A stretch of 64,000 bases of DNA from the NCBI RefSeq assembly GCF_000204055.1, contig NW_006768839.1:310001-374000 (forward strand), written 5' to 3'. Positions 10,804-22,881 of this stretch are shown here, piece by piece. Source of the DNA: Melampsora larici-populina 98AG31. Its lineage: Eukaryota > Basidiomycota > Pucciniomycetes > Pucciniales > Melampsoraceae. The notes under the pieces are model-generated. The model saw only the letters and a list, made by a program, of their open reading frames with translations, made no database searches and was not told the origin of the DNA. Within the stretch, counting starts at the first letter, position 1. Every line of letters starts with the position of its first letter. The position numbers were made by a program, and so were the translations under genes.

Positions 10804-11071
10804 GATGAAGATGTGTATTGAGGTTGAGTTGGATTGGTTGATAGTTGGATGGTGGTGACTGTGAGTGATGATGGGTTGGTTCAAGTTGATTTGAATTCGA
10901 TCGATGATGTTGTAATGATAGATTTCACAGTTCATAAAGTTTGAGTGATATGTTCCAGTTTTAAACCCATGAATACCATATCCCATGATTTGGATTGGTT
11001 TGTTTGTCTTGTCTCTCTCTCTCTCTGACTCTCTTCATCAACTTTTCAATCGATCGATATCACAGATAATA
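10804..11071. promoter_or_regulatory. Shared divergent promoter of VMA1 and eIF4A
   Basis: Only 268 bp separate the two start codons, so promoters and 5' leaders of both genes must lie here or in their first introns. It contains a CT-rich run (about 11011-11037) on the eIF4A side and several ATCGAT-like words. No certain TATA box is seen. Confidence 0.6.
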
Positions 11072-13193
11072 ATGGCAGTAAGTCACTTCGATATGTTTCA
11101 ATCGACCATTCAATCAACTACTAACTCATTCCTATCTCAATCTCTTCTAGCTAAATCCAAACCAAGACAAGGTTAATGATCTCTTCTTTCATTCGTTCAT
11201 CCATTCAAATCCATCAACTGATTAGGATGATTCCGGTCAAATAGCTCCTGTTTGAAACTTCAGAAGAAGTAGGAGTCGGTAAGATTATCACTTTTTATTC
11301 TGATTTATTCATTCCAAGGCTGGAGGTGTCTAAGATTTTATAATTTGACCCTCCGGCAGCTCCTACTTTTGTAAGTTAAAGTTTTTTCTTTTCAATCAAA
11401 TCAAATCGATCGATTATTGACTTTTGACGCGTCTTTTCTTTTGGTTTCGAAAAATTATTTAATGGTTCTCTCTTAATCAATTCATTAGGATTCACTCGGT
11501 CTAAAGGACGATCTTCTACGAGGTGTAAGTAATCAACCTGTTTATTCTCTTTACTTAACCGAAACTAATCAAATTTTGGGTTTTTAATATCTACCAGATC
11601 TATGCCTATAACTTTGAAAAACCATCAGCAATTCAACAAAGAGCAATCTTGCCCATCACCAAAGGACGTGATGTGATTGCACAAGCTCAATCTGGTACAG
11701 GAAAAACAGCGACGTTTTCGATTTCGATTCTTCAATCGATTGATACTCAAATTAGAGAAACTCAAGCTTTAGTTTTGAGTCCTACTCGAGAATTGGCCAC
11801 TCAGATTCAGAGTGTGATTTTGGCTTTGGGTGATTATATGAATAGTTTAGTCTTCTTTTTCTTGACTTTCCCTTATATTATTACTTGATTGAGGAAAGCA
11901 AATCTGAACTTTAAGTTTCTTTCTTTGATCATAGTTCAATGTCATGCTTGTATTGGTGGAACTTCGATTGGAGAAGATATAAGAAAACTTGATCATGGTC
12001 AACACGTAGTATCAGGTACACCAGGAAGAGTGTATGATATGATCAGACGAAGAAATTTGAGAACAAGGAATATTAAGATGTTAGTGTTGGATGAAGCGGA
12101 TGAATTATTGAACTTAGGTTTCAAAGATCAAATCTATGATGTTTATCGTTACTTACCACCTCAAACTCAAGTGGTAGTACTTTCGGCTACATTACCTTAT
12201 GATGTATTGGAGATGACGACCAAGTTTATGACCGACCCGATTAGAATTTTGGTCAAACGTGATGAATTGACACTTGAAGGCATTAAACAGTTCTTTGTGG
12301 CAGTTGAAAAGGAAGAATGGAAGTTTGATACACTTTGTGATTTGTATGATACCCTTACTATTACTCAGGCTGTTATCTTTTGTAACACTCGTAGAAAAGT
12401 TCGTCTCATCCAAAAAACTAGGGTATTCTATTCTTTGATGATCAGTGCTGTATTCTAATGGTTTCTCTGTTTATTCATCATAGGTCGATTGGTTAACTGA
12501 AAAAATGAGAGAAGCAAACTTTACAGTCTCTTCAATGTAAGCACTCTCAATATCTGATCTCTTATACTGTTCATCAGAAAAAATTGATGTATCTGATTTT
12601 TTTTTGAATCGATTTATAGGCACGGTGATATGCCACAAAAAGAAAGAGATACGATTATGGGAGAATTTAGGAATGGAACTTCTAGAGTTTTGATTACTAC
12701 TGATGTTTGGGCCAGAGGTATTGATGTTCAACAAGTTTCATTGGTGATCAATTGTAAGTCTTTTTGCTTTTGGAAGGTTCATTTTGTTTTGAAAGGAAGG
12801 ATGGTCTTTTTATTCATCATCATGAGGGATTTGTAGATGATTTACCTTCTAATCGTGAGAATTATATTCATCGAATTGGTCGATCTGGTCGATTTGGTCG
12901 TAAAGGTGTGGCTATCAACGTAAGTAAATTTATCCCAAAAAACAGTTTGGAATAAAGGAATTACAAACATTGACTTTTTTGGATTGAATCACCTTTGTGA
13001 TTAATGGAATCGATTAGTTTGTGACTAATGAAGATGTTAGAATCTTGAGAGATATTGAACAATATTATAGTACTCAAGTAAGTTATTCTGATTTCAGTTA
13101 TAGATTTTGATCGGATTACGTGTTTGTTGATCGTTGGGTCTTTGTTTGAAATAGATTGATGAGATGCCGGTGAACATTGGAGAAGTAGTATAA
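11072..13193 (+). CDS. TIF1: Translation initiation factor eIF4A (DEAD-box RNA helicase)
   Basis: ATP-dependent helicase of the cap-binding complex that unwinds mRNA leaders. Twelve exons fit in frame (11072-11077, 11151-11171, 11245-11278, 11360-11370, 11489-11524, 11598-11844, 11935-12398, 12484-12536, 12620-12753, 12837-12919, 13018-13077, 13155-13193), giving about 395 residues, typical of eIF4A. Motifs in order: [11 protein letters not shown] (Q motif), AQSGTGKT (I), PTRELA (Ia), TPGR (Ib), DEAD (II), SAT (III), ARGIDVQQV (V) and [13 protein letters not shown] (VI). Exon 1 codes only for Met-Ala; exon 4 is an 11-nt microexon, required by frame. The first three exons are the least certain part because the N-terminus is poorly conserved. 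Confidence 0.93.
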
Positions 13194-16100
13194 AAGAAAC
13201 ATCCTTTTTCTTTACGGTGTTTCAAATGATGTGGTGTCGTCTTCAAAAGAAAAGAAAAAATCTGAGTTCGGTTTTGATCATTTAGCTTTTATGAAAAAAG
13301 GGATTAAAAAATGAGGATCATTTAGCAGAAAAACAATGTATTGGTTTCTTTTTGTGGAGGTGTGGAAATGGAGATATTTTCGTTTACTGAAAGAATCAAA
13401 GAAAAGAAATCAAATTGGTTTGATAAATGATGAGATTTGTTTATCTATCATTCCATTATGTGTTGGTAATTGGGAGAACAAAAGTTTTTTTACTGTCTTG
13501 GAGGAGATGAAAGTTTAAAGCTTGTCACTGAAAACTCAAAATATACAGTGCTTGCTGTGTTAAATCCAGTTGAAAACTGCATAGTGAATAGGAGGAAAAT
13601 CAAATAGAGAACAGTCTGGTTGCTTAAGAGTTCATTTGATGGGTCATCTAGGATTTGGAGTTTGATTGCTTTGAATACATATGGGTGTTGAAACATCGTC
13701 ATCTGGTTGGTTTTTTCATGAATATATTCTGGGTGTAGAGGTGGTGAATTTTATCAGTTTTGCATGCATTGAGGTGTGGTTCATAGAACCTGTGGGAGTG
13801 AGTATCACGATTGCAATATATAAGTCAATGAGGATTTAACAAAGAATGATCAAATCAGTTATTATGATGGTATAATTTTGAATTGAAGAACTCAAGTCCT
13901 AAATAGTAACAGACCCTTTTCAGAACAAGAGCTCATCTATCACACAAGGCTTGATAAATGTATGAAAATTTTATTCTTTTGTATAGTACAGTGGAAGTAA
14001 GTCACAGTTTTGGTGTGCCAAAGAGGAATAATGTGATAATACATACAAAATCAGTCATGTAGATTGACTCTGAGCTCAAGATTCAAGTTTATATGAAGGA
14101 CTAAAATGCTTGGTTCATGTATGGAGGGTTTCATGATAAAGAATTTCAGTAGATATGGGTCCAGAAGGAGTTGTTGGGAAAGACAACCATTGGATATGAC
14201 TTTCAATTGAATTAGGATTGTAATTAAGTCACTATGTTTTGTTATTTGACTGGGTTCAGAAGACCAAGTAAGTGGTTCTGGCCTTTTATTCTGTAATTAA
14301 TCACTAGACTTTTAGAATCAGGATAGAATCCAGCTTCCTCCTTCTTAACATCAGAGTAGAAGCCTCCTTGAAGATTGAGAAGTGCTAACAATGACTTTTG
14401 ATTTGAGGTAAATATGGAGAAGAAAGTCACTGTGAGTATTGAAAGCTGTCCTTGTAGATATTCAAGCAGTCAACTAACTGCACATAGTTGTGACTTCATG
14501 ATCTGTCATATAGGTAACAACCAAGATACCATCCATAGAAGATGTTATCTAGTAGCTACAAACCTAACACATTACTACACTTCTACCAGTACCAATGGTG
14601 GATCTCTGGTGGGTTTGAATTTAGTCACATCACAATCATTTTGACATTAACTAGTTCTTTTTCAAGAGTTAGTTCAGTAAGCTGTGGTTCCAAAGGACTC
14701 AATTTGAGTTGTTATCACAAGACAACAGCTAATCTTTTGATCCAATTGGCACAAGTCATGAAAATATCTTATTGAATCACTTTGAACTTATGGTTGTCTT
14801 TGAAGTGGATGATATTCCAGTGTAAGCATATCTGGTTCAGAATACAGAATCTCAGGAGTGCTTGGAGTTGGGCCTTGAGCAAAACTGTATTCATGGAGAT
14901 GATCTGTGGCATTTGACTAGAACAAAAAATGTCCTGGAGGCATTCTTTGGGGTTTCTTTCCCTCTGGGTTTTGATCTGAGAGCTCCTTGCAATCTTGCCA
15001 CCCAGATAATTTCAGGTCTGTAGTTTGATTGTCAGAAATGGATGATCTATTGAATGTTGTCTTTGATCCATGTCCGTGAGTTTTTTCATTTTCCTCAAGT
15101 TTGGCTTGGATAGATGGTTTTCTGTGAGAAGAATACTTGTGTCACACATAGGTAGCATTTTATGCCATCACAATAGCCCTTCCGATTGAGATCTCATCAT
15201 GATAAATAAATCAAGTTTATCTTCAAATCCTTGATGTTTGATTTCTTTCAATGCACAACCTCTCATAAGTCTAAGACTAAGCCTTATACCATGATGAAAA
15301 TTTATACCCCAGATTTCCATATCAAAAATCAAACTGTATCAGCCGCAAAAACAGGTCTAGGCATCTGATATAAGAGCCACAGGATTTTCAGATCTTGTCC
15401 TTGTGTCTCTCTTACCTGATCAGCAAGTTTGATTTGTGTCCTTCAATTACTGAAGTATCCAAATTGTAAGGTGTAGCATTTTTTCAGTCACATATAACTT
15501 GCTTCATCTTGCGCTTCTGATTTTGATCACCTAATTTCTGATTTGATATCTCACACATCTGTTGAACAAATTTTCAAGGTGAGTACCCCTCCTTAAGTCA
15601 AACCTAAGCTGGACTAAGCCCCTCTTGCACGTTCACTGTGCCTCTCATCTGACCCCACTTTTTCAAGTTTCCTCTGTGTGTTGATATGTGGTGCACATAT
15701 CTGGCTGCAAAAGACTGACTTCAAAAACTAGTTGAGCATACCTTCTGTGTTAGAAATATTCTCACTATCTTTCCACATTTGTTTTGGCATGACAATGACA
15801 CAACACTATCTGCTAAAATGTGTTACCATACTTATTTGCAGTTAACTACATTACAAAGATGCTACTCTCACACAAGGCTATCCTGGCTGTTTCCATAGTA
15901 ACACACACATTGACTGGGGGACTTGGAGACCAAATTTTTGGCTAACCCAATTGGTCTAATCATGTTACCATACCTTTACTTATTGAATTGATCATACCAT
16001 TTACACAAGGCACCCACAAAGGAATAGAACTTTGATTGTGTGCAATGCTTTTTGCAGCTGGTTCATCTATGATTGTCAATTATTACCTGAGTAATGTTGA

Positions 16101-17439
16101 GTATATCATGAAATTTGTTGTCTTGTCAAACTCCTGCCAGTCTTTTGAGTCTTTTGTGGCTTGACTGCACAAATACAGTATTAAGTTGCCTACATGGTGG
16201 AATGAGCTTTGCTTGTTATATAGACAAGGAGGTCGCCTCCTGTGAGAGGTACAAAACATAAGACCAGTCCATGGGGAAGTCATCCTTATCTATGCCATAA
16301 TTACAATACATACACTTGATATTTGTTTTGGAGTGTGATGATATCTGTAAATAGCAAGAAATGACCTTGTTCTTCCACCTAATTATTGGACGCCTTTTTG
16401 GTCTGGTGTATGTGATTTGGGATTCATTTATATATTTCTTGTATGATTTAACTTATCTTGTGAGAAACCTTGGTTTTGCCAAAGATGTCATTTTTTCTTG
16501 AACTCTTGAAAGGCTTCCTGTGCACATTTGCTCCAGAATCTTTTCAAATGACTTCTTGTGCTCCATCAATTGAATCAAATCAAATAGTAAGGTGACTTGA
16601 ATTAATTTGATGATCAATTATCTATGCGCAGCCAATCTTTAAACATTCAGGTTGTAGTCATTAATTTACAGGATCTTTTATATATCAAGTGACAAATTAC
16701 TTGATCTTGATCAATTCTTCTGCTGCTACATGTTCTTTCAAGTTATAAGTTGTCATCTTTTGGCTTCAAAAACTACTGATAAGATAAGTTTGAGGGTCAT
16801 AAGGTTGTAATCAGGCTAGTCCTTGTTTCCATCTGGTTTCTTCTTTTTACTGTGGTGATAGATATGTTTTGATGCAAGTCATATTAGGGGACAACAACAA
16901 TAATATGCTAGTACTACTGTGCCACACCAGTTTCTGGTCACACAGATGTGAAAGGCAACTGAGACAAGCAAGAACTGAGCAAACTGAGACAATACAGGAT
17001 TACTTTGTTCACTCTACTTGTTGAAACTCATTTAATGAAAGGATTATATATAAATATTTGAGATTATCTTCTCATTGAGGAAGATGCTGATTGGTCCCAA
17101 AGTTGACAGAATTCAATTTCTAATGTAACCAGAAAGTTCAGTTTTATTTACATAGAGCTTCAGATGATTGAGTTTTCAAGGAGTGAATGAACAAGAAGTA
17201 ATTAAGCAGATCAAGATTCAAGAAGAAATGGAAAATCAGTTATAAATTAGAGTGGTACAAATTAAAGAATTAAAGTCGTGATAGCAAGAAATTCTTCTCC
17301 AAACAGGTGCTCATCTGATATACAACAGTTGATGAATAAATAAAGATGCTGTGATAATGTACAGTACCAGCAAGCTTCAGTTACATGTGCCAAAAAAGAA
17401 TAAAGTGATGTTGAATGAGTCGAGTAAATTATTTTAATA
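13194..17439. other. Gene-free AT-rich region, probably an old transposon
   Basis: About 4.2 kb with stops in all frames and only short chance frames. Two diverged direct copies of a roughly 220-bp segment (about 13835-14090 and 17225-17450) lie 3.4 kb apart; they share blocks such as GCTCATCT, GTGCCAAA.A..AATAA.GTGAT and CAAGATTCA. This spacing resembles the LTRs of a decayed retroelement, but no protein domain can be made out between them. Confidence 0.35.
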
Positions 17440-19357
17440 TCAAGATTCAGTCCTGTTGTGATTAACCAAAATTCCTGGTTTGTCAAAGATTTCATGATGA
17501 TGAGGATCGTGGATATATTCAATTTGATTCTCGTATGGAACTTGTGGATTCAATTTGACTTCTCGTTCAACGATATGACCCATACCAGGCTCCATACTAT
17601 TCAGTGCAATCATATGTGCAATAGTACCACGGTACTCAACTTCATCTTGTCTTTTTACGTTACAATCCACTGGACTTATTCCTTCTGGTATTCTTGTTTG
17701 ATCTTGATAATAGGTTTGATTTGGACGAAATTCTTGAACCACTCGAGCAGGTTTCTTAGGTGATTTGGCCATGGTACGACACGAGTTTCTTGAGAAATTT
17801 GCTATAGCTTTCTGCGACTTTTTGTAGGCAGGCGTTTCGTCGTGCTGACCGTTTAAGTAATCTATATATGCTGGCGCACCTATCATACCCATGTAGGTAG
17901 CAAGGGCGCAGTCAGCCATCTAGCAACATAAAAATCAGGGATGTGCTCGATTTACAATACAATTCAGCACCAGTACCACAGCGAGCTATGAATTGATTGA
18001 TGTCCCTTTCCGCATCGCATCTTTCCAAGATTTGTCGAACGACCTCAAATTGCTATACACCAGAATATAATATAAAGAGGAGTCAGTAGAGATATATCAG
18101 TAAATTCTTTGAATACACGCAACTTCGTCCTCGCAATTGCCGATGAATGAGATTTTCGATGTGTACTCGTATGCTGAAGATTTGATAAATTCGAGTCGAT
18201 CTTCTTCGAGGTCTTGGATTAGCTAAACTTATTGCACGACCACGTTGGTCTTCCGCATATTAGTTAATTTTGTCTTTTCAAGAGGAGGATTCACGAGTAT
18301 TTACGTCACAAAACAATTTCCATTGAAGGGTCCATTCCTGGACGGTATCCTGCAAGGCCTTTGTCAAGACCTGATACTTTTTTTCTAGATCGCCCAGTTG
18401 GAACAAATCAACAAGAAAGTGAGGAAATTTCTTGAGAAAGATCTCCAACAAGCTTTAAGATCTCATGAAGAAGGCACACACCTGCTAGGCCAATGCTGCT
18501 TTTTGCTTTATCTAGCTTGGCTGACACGCGATCCATCTCTCGGCCTTGAACAAGATGCATCTGAGCTCCGTAGGCAGTTACGGCAATGGCATCGACTTCA
18601 AACCGCTTGCGAGCCTGTAACAGCGAGAGTCCTATATGTGAGCCATACTCTCTGTGGTTTCTGGACATTTCCCGGAAGCAAGGCATTGATAGCGCGGCAG
18701 AAATGCGTGGAAGAAGACAGCTTACTTTTTCTTGAAGTGACTGCAATTCTATCAATTTCTTGTGAAGTTTTTCGATAGTTGCTTGGGGCTGACAAAGCAA
18801 ACATCGGGTTAACTTGAATCAGCATAGATCTTTGACATAGGTCAAGTGAAGTTGATTGAGTCCGAGTAAGAAGGCTTGAGGATTATTCTTACATTTTTTC
18901 GAGCTCCCTCACGTCTAGCGATGAATTCGGCGACTTTCTGTTGTAGTTCCTTCTTGATGGTTTTAGATAAATCGGCCCTAGCTTGAGCTGAACTTATAGT
19001 ACTATTCCGTAAATGCTCTAATCCAAGATTAAGTCCATCACCTTCGTATCCAATCGCTTCAAATAAATTAGATTTACTTAATCGAGTTAAGCGTTTAGCA
19101 TAGTCGGATTCAATCGATGCTCTTTCTTTATAAAAATTTTCTAAATCTTGTAACATCTTTTCTGACATTTTACTTCTTTTTAGAATTTGTTGATATCCTG
19201 TTTTACCCCAGAATGAATTGCAAAATTGATCCGAAGTATACGGATCGGGAGTGTATGATTCATCATCACTACGACTACTAGAGCTTGATGTTTCGCTTGA
19301 TTGGTTCGAAAGGCGACGTCGAGCTCGAAGATTGAACAGATCGCGAAAACGAGCCAT
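17440..19357 (-). CDS. F-BAR (FCH) domain membrane-curvature protein
   Basis: The start ATG is at 19357. After a Ser-rich leader the protein enters an FCH domain (FCNSFWGKTGYQQILKR, then YKERASIESDYAKRLTRL). It continues as F-BAR coiled helices in successive exons: 18893-19357; 18726-18788 (PQATIEKLHKKLIELQ); about 18490-18620 (ARKRFEVDAIAV); then segments with LTKALQDTVQEWTLQW, LIQDLEEDRLEFIKSSAYEY, and VVRQILERCDAERDINQFI. The last exon holds PAYIDYLNG and a charged tail to the stop at 17440. Such proteins bend membranes and link them to actin, often at the septum. No SH3 or RhoGAP domain is seen, and the end abuts the decayed repeat, so the C-terminus may be truncated. The exact junction before the last exon is uncertain. 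Confidence 0.8.
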
Positions 19358-21165
19358 TGGTTTGAAGTTATAAAAAATTCTTAGAGTCGATAATTATTGC
19401 TGAGTCCAAGTTTGCCCTGTGAGGATTGGACATGAAGGGGCAGAGGGGTTGAATGGTTATCATCCACAGCCGCTGTGCATAGACCTCCATCTAACCAAGG
19501 GGTCAGTTCGCTTCGTTGCTATCCATCTCTTCCATCATGACGCTGGTCCAGCTCAAAGACCATTAAAGGCAGTCGCCAGATTGAGCGATATTCTACTTGG
19601 TAGCTTTTCCAACAACATGCGTCTGTTTTGACCTTTTTAAGAGAAGTCCACAACAAAAGCGATTAATAGCGGCCAACATCTAGACAGACTCGTTCAGAAT
19701 GTGATGCAAGTAAGGTGTAGAACATACAGCTCAAGATCAGATCTCATAGTGCCGATGTATACCAGGCGAATTTCGCAGGGTGAGCGTCTGCACTCTCGCT
19801 CTCGCTTCTTGCCGTAGTCAACTTTGCAACTCTAACAAGAGTTATTCACACAGAATGGCCATACTGAGTCATAATGAACACTCTCCTTCGGCTCCGAAGT
19901 AAATTGTGCACATGTACCCTATATCATCTCCTCGAGATACCGGTCGAAAGACCAGAAAGCATCTCAGCGTTGTGATCCGACAAACCACCTTGCAACAACA
20001 TATGTGAGACCACTCGCGTGAAGATGTCTGTGGAAGCGGATGTTCAGAACAAAAAAGAATGATCGAATCGTTAAATTATCTGGTTTATAGCCAAATCATG
20101 AACTTGACCATATGAAAGATTGTGCCATACGAGACATCCTGCTGTGCAGAACTCTTTCAAATTCTCTGTGACCTCGACAAACACAAAGGCTTGCAGTCAG
20201 ACGGATAGAATGATCACACCGATGGAGCTTGAGGGGATCGTTAATCGATCCCCTCAAGAGTCTCAAGGCTCTTGCAAACGAGAAAATGGTGGCGACAGAG
20301 ACAAAGACAATTCTGTCGATGCGGTCTTTGGGATGCCAAATGGTAGTAATTCACAGGGGGAGGTTTGGTCCATCATCAAATATGCCATGTCTTCTCTTGT
20401 GAAGTGTGTTTGTTTTGATTCAGAATCATAGACAGAAGTTTCAATCAATTTCGTTAGGCGAGAACAACTACAGAACCAGGCGGATAACAAAGATTAATAA
20501 GCGCAATCATCATAAATGTTTCCGTGTGCGCCCTTTATTCTAGGCGGCATTGGGGGATTGTAGATTGTATATGAGGTGATGATTCCTCACTGGCTTTCCC
20601 TCCCATCCATACCCACATGGTCTTCCCAGTAGAGCAGAACTTACTGGCCCAAGACTTGCATACAGTATGCTGATGGATCCAACTTCAATGAGAGAGCCTG
20701 CGTAATAAACTTGTCTGCTACTCACCCACACCCTATGATCAAGCAAATATCAGGGGAAATCAGATGGGCCGTGTTTTTGAAGAACAGTCGCGAGAGCAAC
20801 ACTTTGTTCAGGATGTCAGGATAGTAAAGGTTAATGAGATAGCAAAATGCACTAGTAAATGTGAGAGTGTACGAAAATGTAAAACAAAAAATGACGAAGA
20901 AGACAAATGAAAAAAACGTTCTGAAAGAAAAAGAGAATACTTGAAAGGTCGTTATATTATACAGAAACAAAGACACCATATGATCACATTCATAATACTG
21001 TCACCATCTGAAAACATCAATCACTGAACATAATCACACCATACATTCACGTACAGTAAACAAAAACAAATAAACACAAGTTAAAGGTAGACCAATCCAT
21101 TCACAACTAGAAGAAGATGTTCAGATGAATGTAGAAACTAGCATGATGCATGAGATCCCGCATTT
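19358..21165. other. Intergenic region with no convincing gene
   Basis: About 1.8 kb between two minus-strand genes. A 103-codon plus-strand frame (20120-20431) has no recognisable domain or intron context and is not annotated as a gene. A perfect inverted repeat with 13-bp arms and a TTAAT loop lies at 20228-20258. Confidence 0.45.
20228..20258. repeat. Perfect 13-bp inverted repeat, 5-nt loop
   Basis: CTTGAGGGGATCG, TTAAT, CGATCCCCTCAAG. It could form a hairpin in RNA or be a protein-binding palindrome; neighbours give no clue to a role. Confidence 0.7.
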
Positions 21166-22881
21166 TTACTTTTGCTTAGGAGTATTCCATCTAGGGAAAA
21201 AAAGCATTGAAGGTAAGCAAGGTGACTTGATGATCAGTAAGAGTGAAACAACGTACGAAAGATGCTTCATATCTCCGAGTCTTCTTGGTTTGATCAAGTG
21301 TCGAATGGTCAATAGAGCTCCGATCAAGAAACATAAGGCTCCTACTACAATGTATGCAATTCCTAAAAACGGGTTACGGCCTCCGATGAAGCTTACAGTT
21401 GAAAAGACAATCGATTTGGTGCCTCCAAATTGACTGACAGGGTAATCTAATCATGAAATGTAAAGTTAGACATGGAAACGAAGTGCAGAGGCGGAAGAAG
21501 GAAAAGGGCGCACTCATGTAGATATCAATGACATATGTTCCTGCCAGCATTCGATCGGTGTCTTGTCTGATGAAAAGCAAATCCCAGATGTGTTAAGTCA
21601 ACCAGCATTCGATAGCATCCACATATCGTATATGAAGGGATACGACAAAGACTATAAACAAAAGGATTCTGTAGAGTCAACAAACCTGAAATAAAGCTTT
21701 CGAAAAGTGGGTAAGCCAGCTGTACGCATCCAAACTTGAAAATGTTCGTCCTGACTTAAATCAGGAATTGGATTCTCATCGGTATAACCATTAGGGTACC
21801 GATTAATCCAGAATGGAGGAGGAGCGACTTGTGAATTTGTATATTGAGTTTTCTTATACTTTGAAGCTTCACCACCCCATGCTATACCCTTTTCTGACAT
21901 TTGATAGACTAATCCATTTGAGTTTGAGTTGGGTGGATTTAATAGTACAGGTGAAAGAAAGGTATCATTGAAAAGACTGTTCGCTATTAGTCCACATGGG
22001 TATATTGGCATGTTAGGGTTCGAAGGTGAGCGAGCCACAGGTTTACATTGATCATCTCGGTCAAGGGTGTCGATTGAGACAATCTTGCCTTTGAATTGAC
22101 CTGTGGAGAGTGATTTAACGTATCGTCTGTGATTTTGATAGTAATTGGTGAGTTTATAATACATGAAAACGGGTGGGTCAAGTGGAACTGGAAGTTGAAA
22201 CTGAAGGCGACATAGTGATTGACGGGAGATGTTCGCATCAGCCCTGAAGTTGGTCAAACGTGGGAAATTAGTTCAATTAGCGGAAGGAGTTAAACAATCT
22301 TCAAAAAACTAACTGGTTATTCACAAACAGCCAAGCGGGCGGAGCAGGAGCAGTGCCATTAGATGAGCTGATATGATAGGTGTATTTACTAGCCGGTAGC
22401 GCTTGAAAGCCATTGTTCGTGTCCCCACCAGCTTGAACTCGAGGTGCAGCCGTGTCACAATCAGTGTAATCGATGGTAAATTCTGTGACCTATGCAGTCC
22501 AGCATGACGGGATATCAACGAACGAAGATTCGTGAGACTGAAGGATATAATGTTGAGGTTTAAACTGTACATACTTTGTTACTTCCCCAAAGCAAAATAC
22601 CACCGATTGGCGCGAAGATGACTCCGATGAGAAAGAAAATGGGAAGAACCGTCTTGGGAGTAAGGATCGGTTGCCAAGCTTTGAGACGCTGTTGCTTGAA
22701 TGCGGTATCTTGAATTCAGAATGAAATAAACAAGCAAGTTGAGATCAGATCCATGAAGAAAAAGTTGAGATGAATGATGATACGAACTGGCAGGTCGGCG
22801 GGACCATTTCTGTTTATCTTCAGCCGTAGTATTGTTATTGGGATCTAGCTTTTGTGAAGACTTTCGATTGAAAATAGTCAT
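21166..22881 (-). CDS. CDC50/LEM3 family subunit of a P4-ATPase lipid flippase
   Basis: Partner protein that P4-ATPase flippases need to leave the ER and to move phospholipids across the bilayer. Start ATG at 22881 ([11 protein letters not shown]); an intron interrupts RRPA and the next exon gives the family signature [19 protein letters not shown] first membrane segment follows ([20 protein letters not shown]), then a long lumenal domain containing [40 protein letters not shown] and FRKLYFR. A second membrane segment is [19 protein letters not shown]. The last exon supplies WNTPKQK and the stop at 21166-21168. It is multi-exon and appears intact. The family contains several paralogues, so a specific symbol is not given. 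Confidence 0.92.

Noticed and set aside
14780..14835. Copia-like FEVDDIPV reading suggesting a reverse transcriptase
   Set aside because: No flanking RT, integrase or RNase H motifs in any frame; a five-residue match is too weak in a 4-kb region full of stops.
18398..18778. 126-codon plus-strand ORF
   Set aside because: It is antisense to well-supported F-BAR exons and carries no domain of its own.
20120..20431. 103-codon ORF between the F-BAR and CDC50 genes
   Set aside because: No domain, no intron or promoter context, and it spans a hairpin; equal to chance frames nearby.
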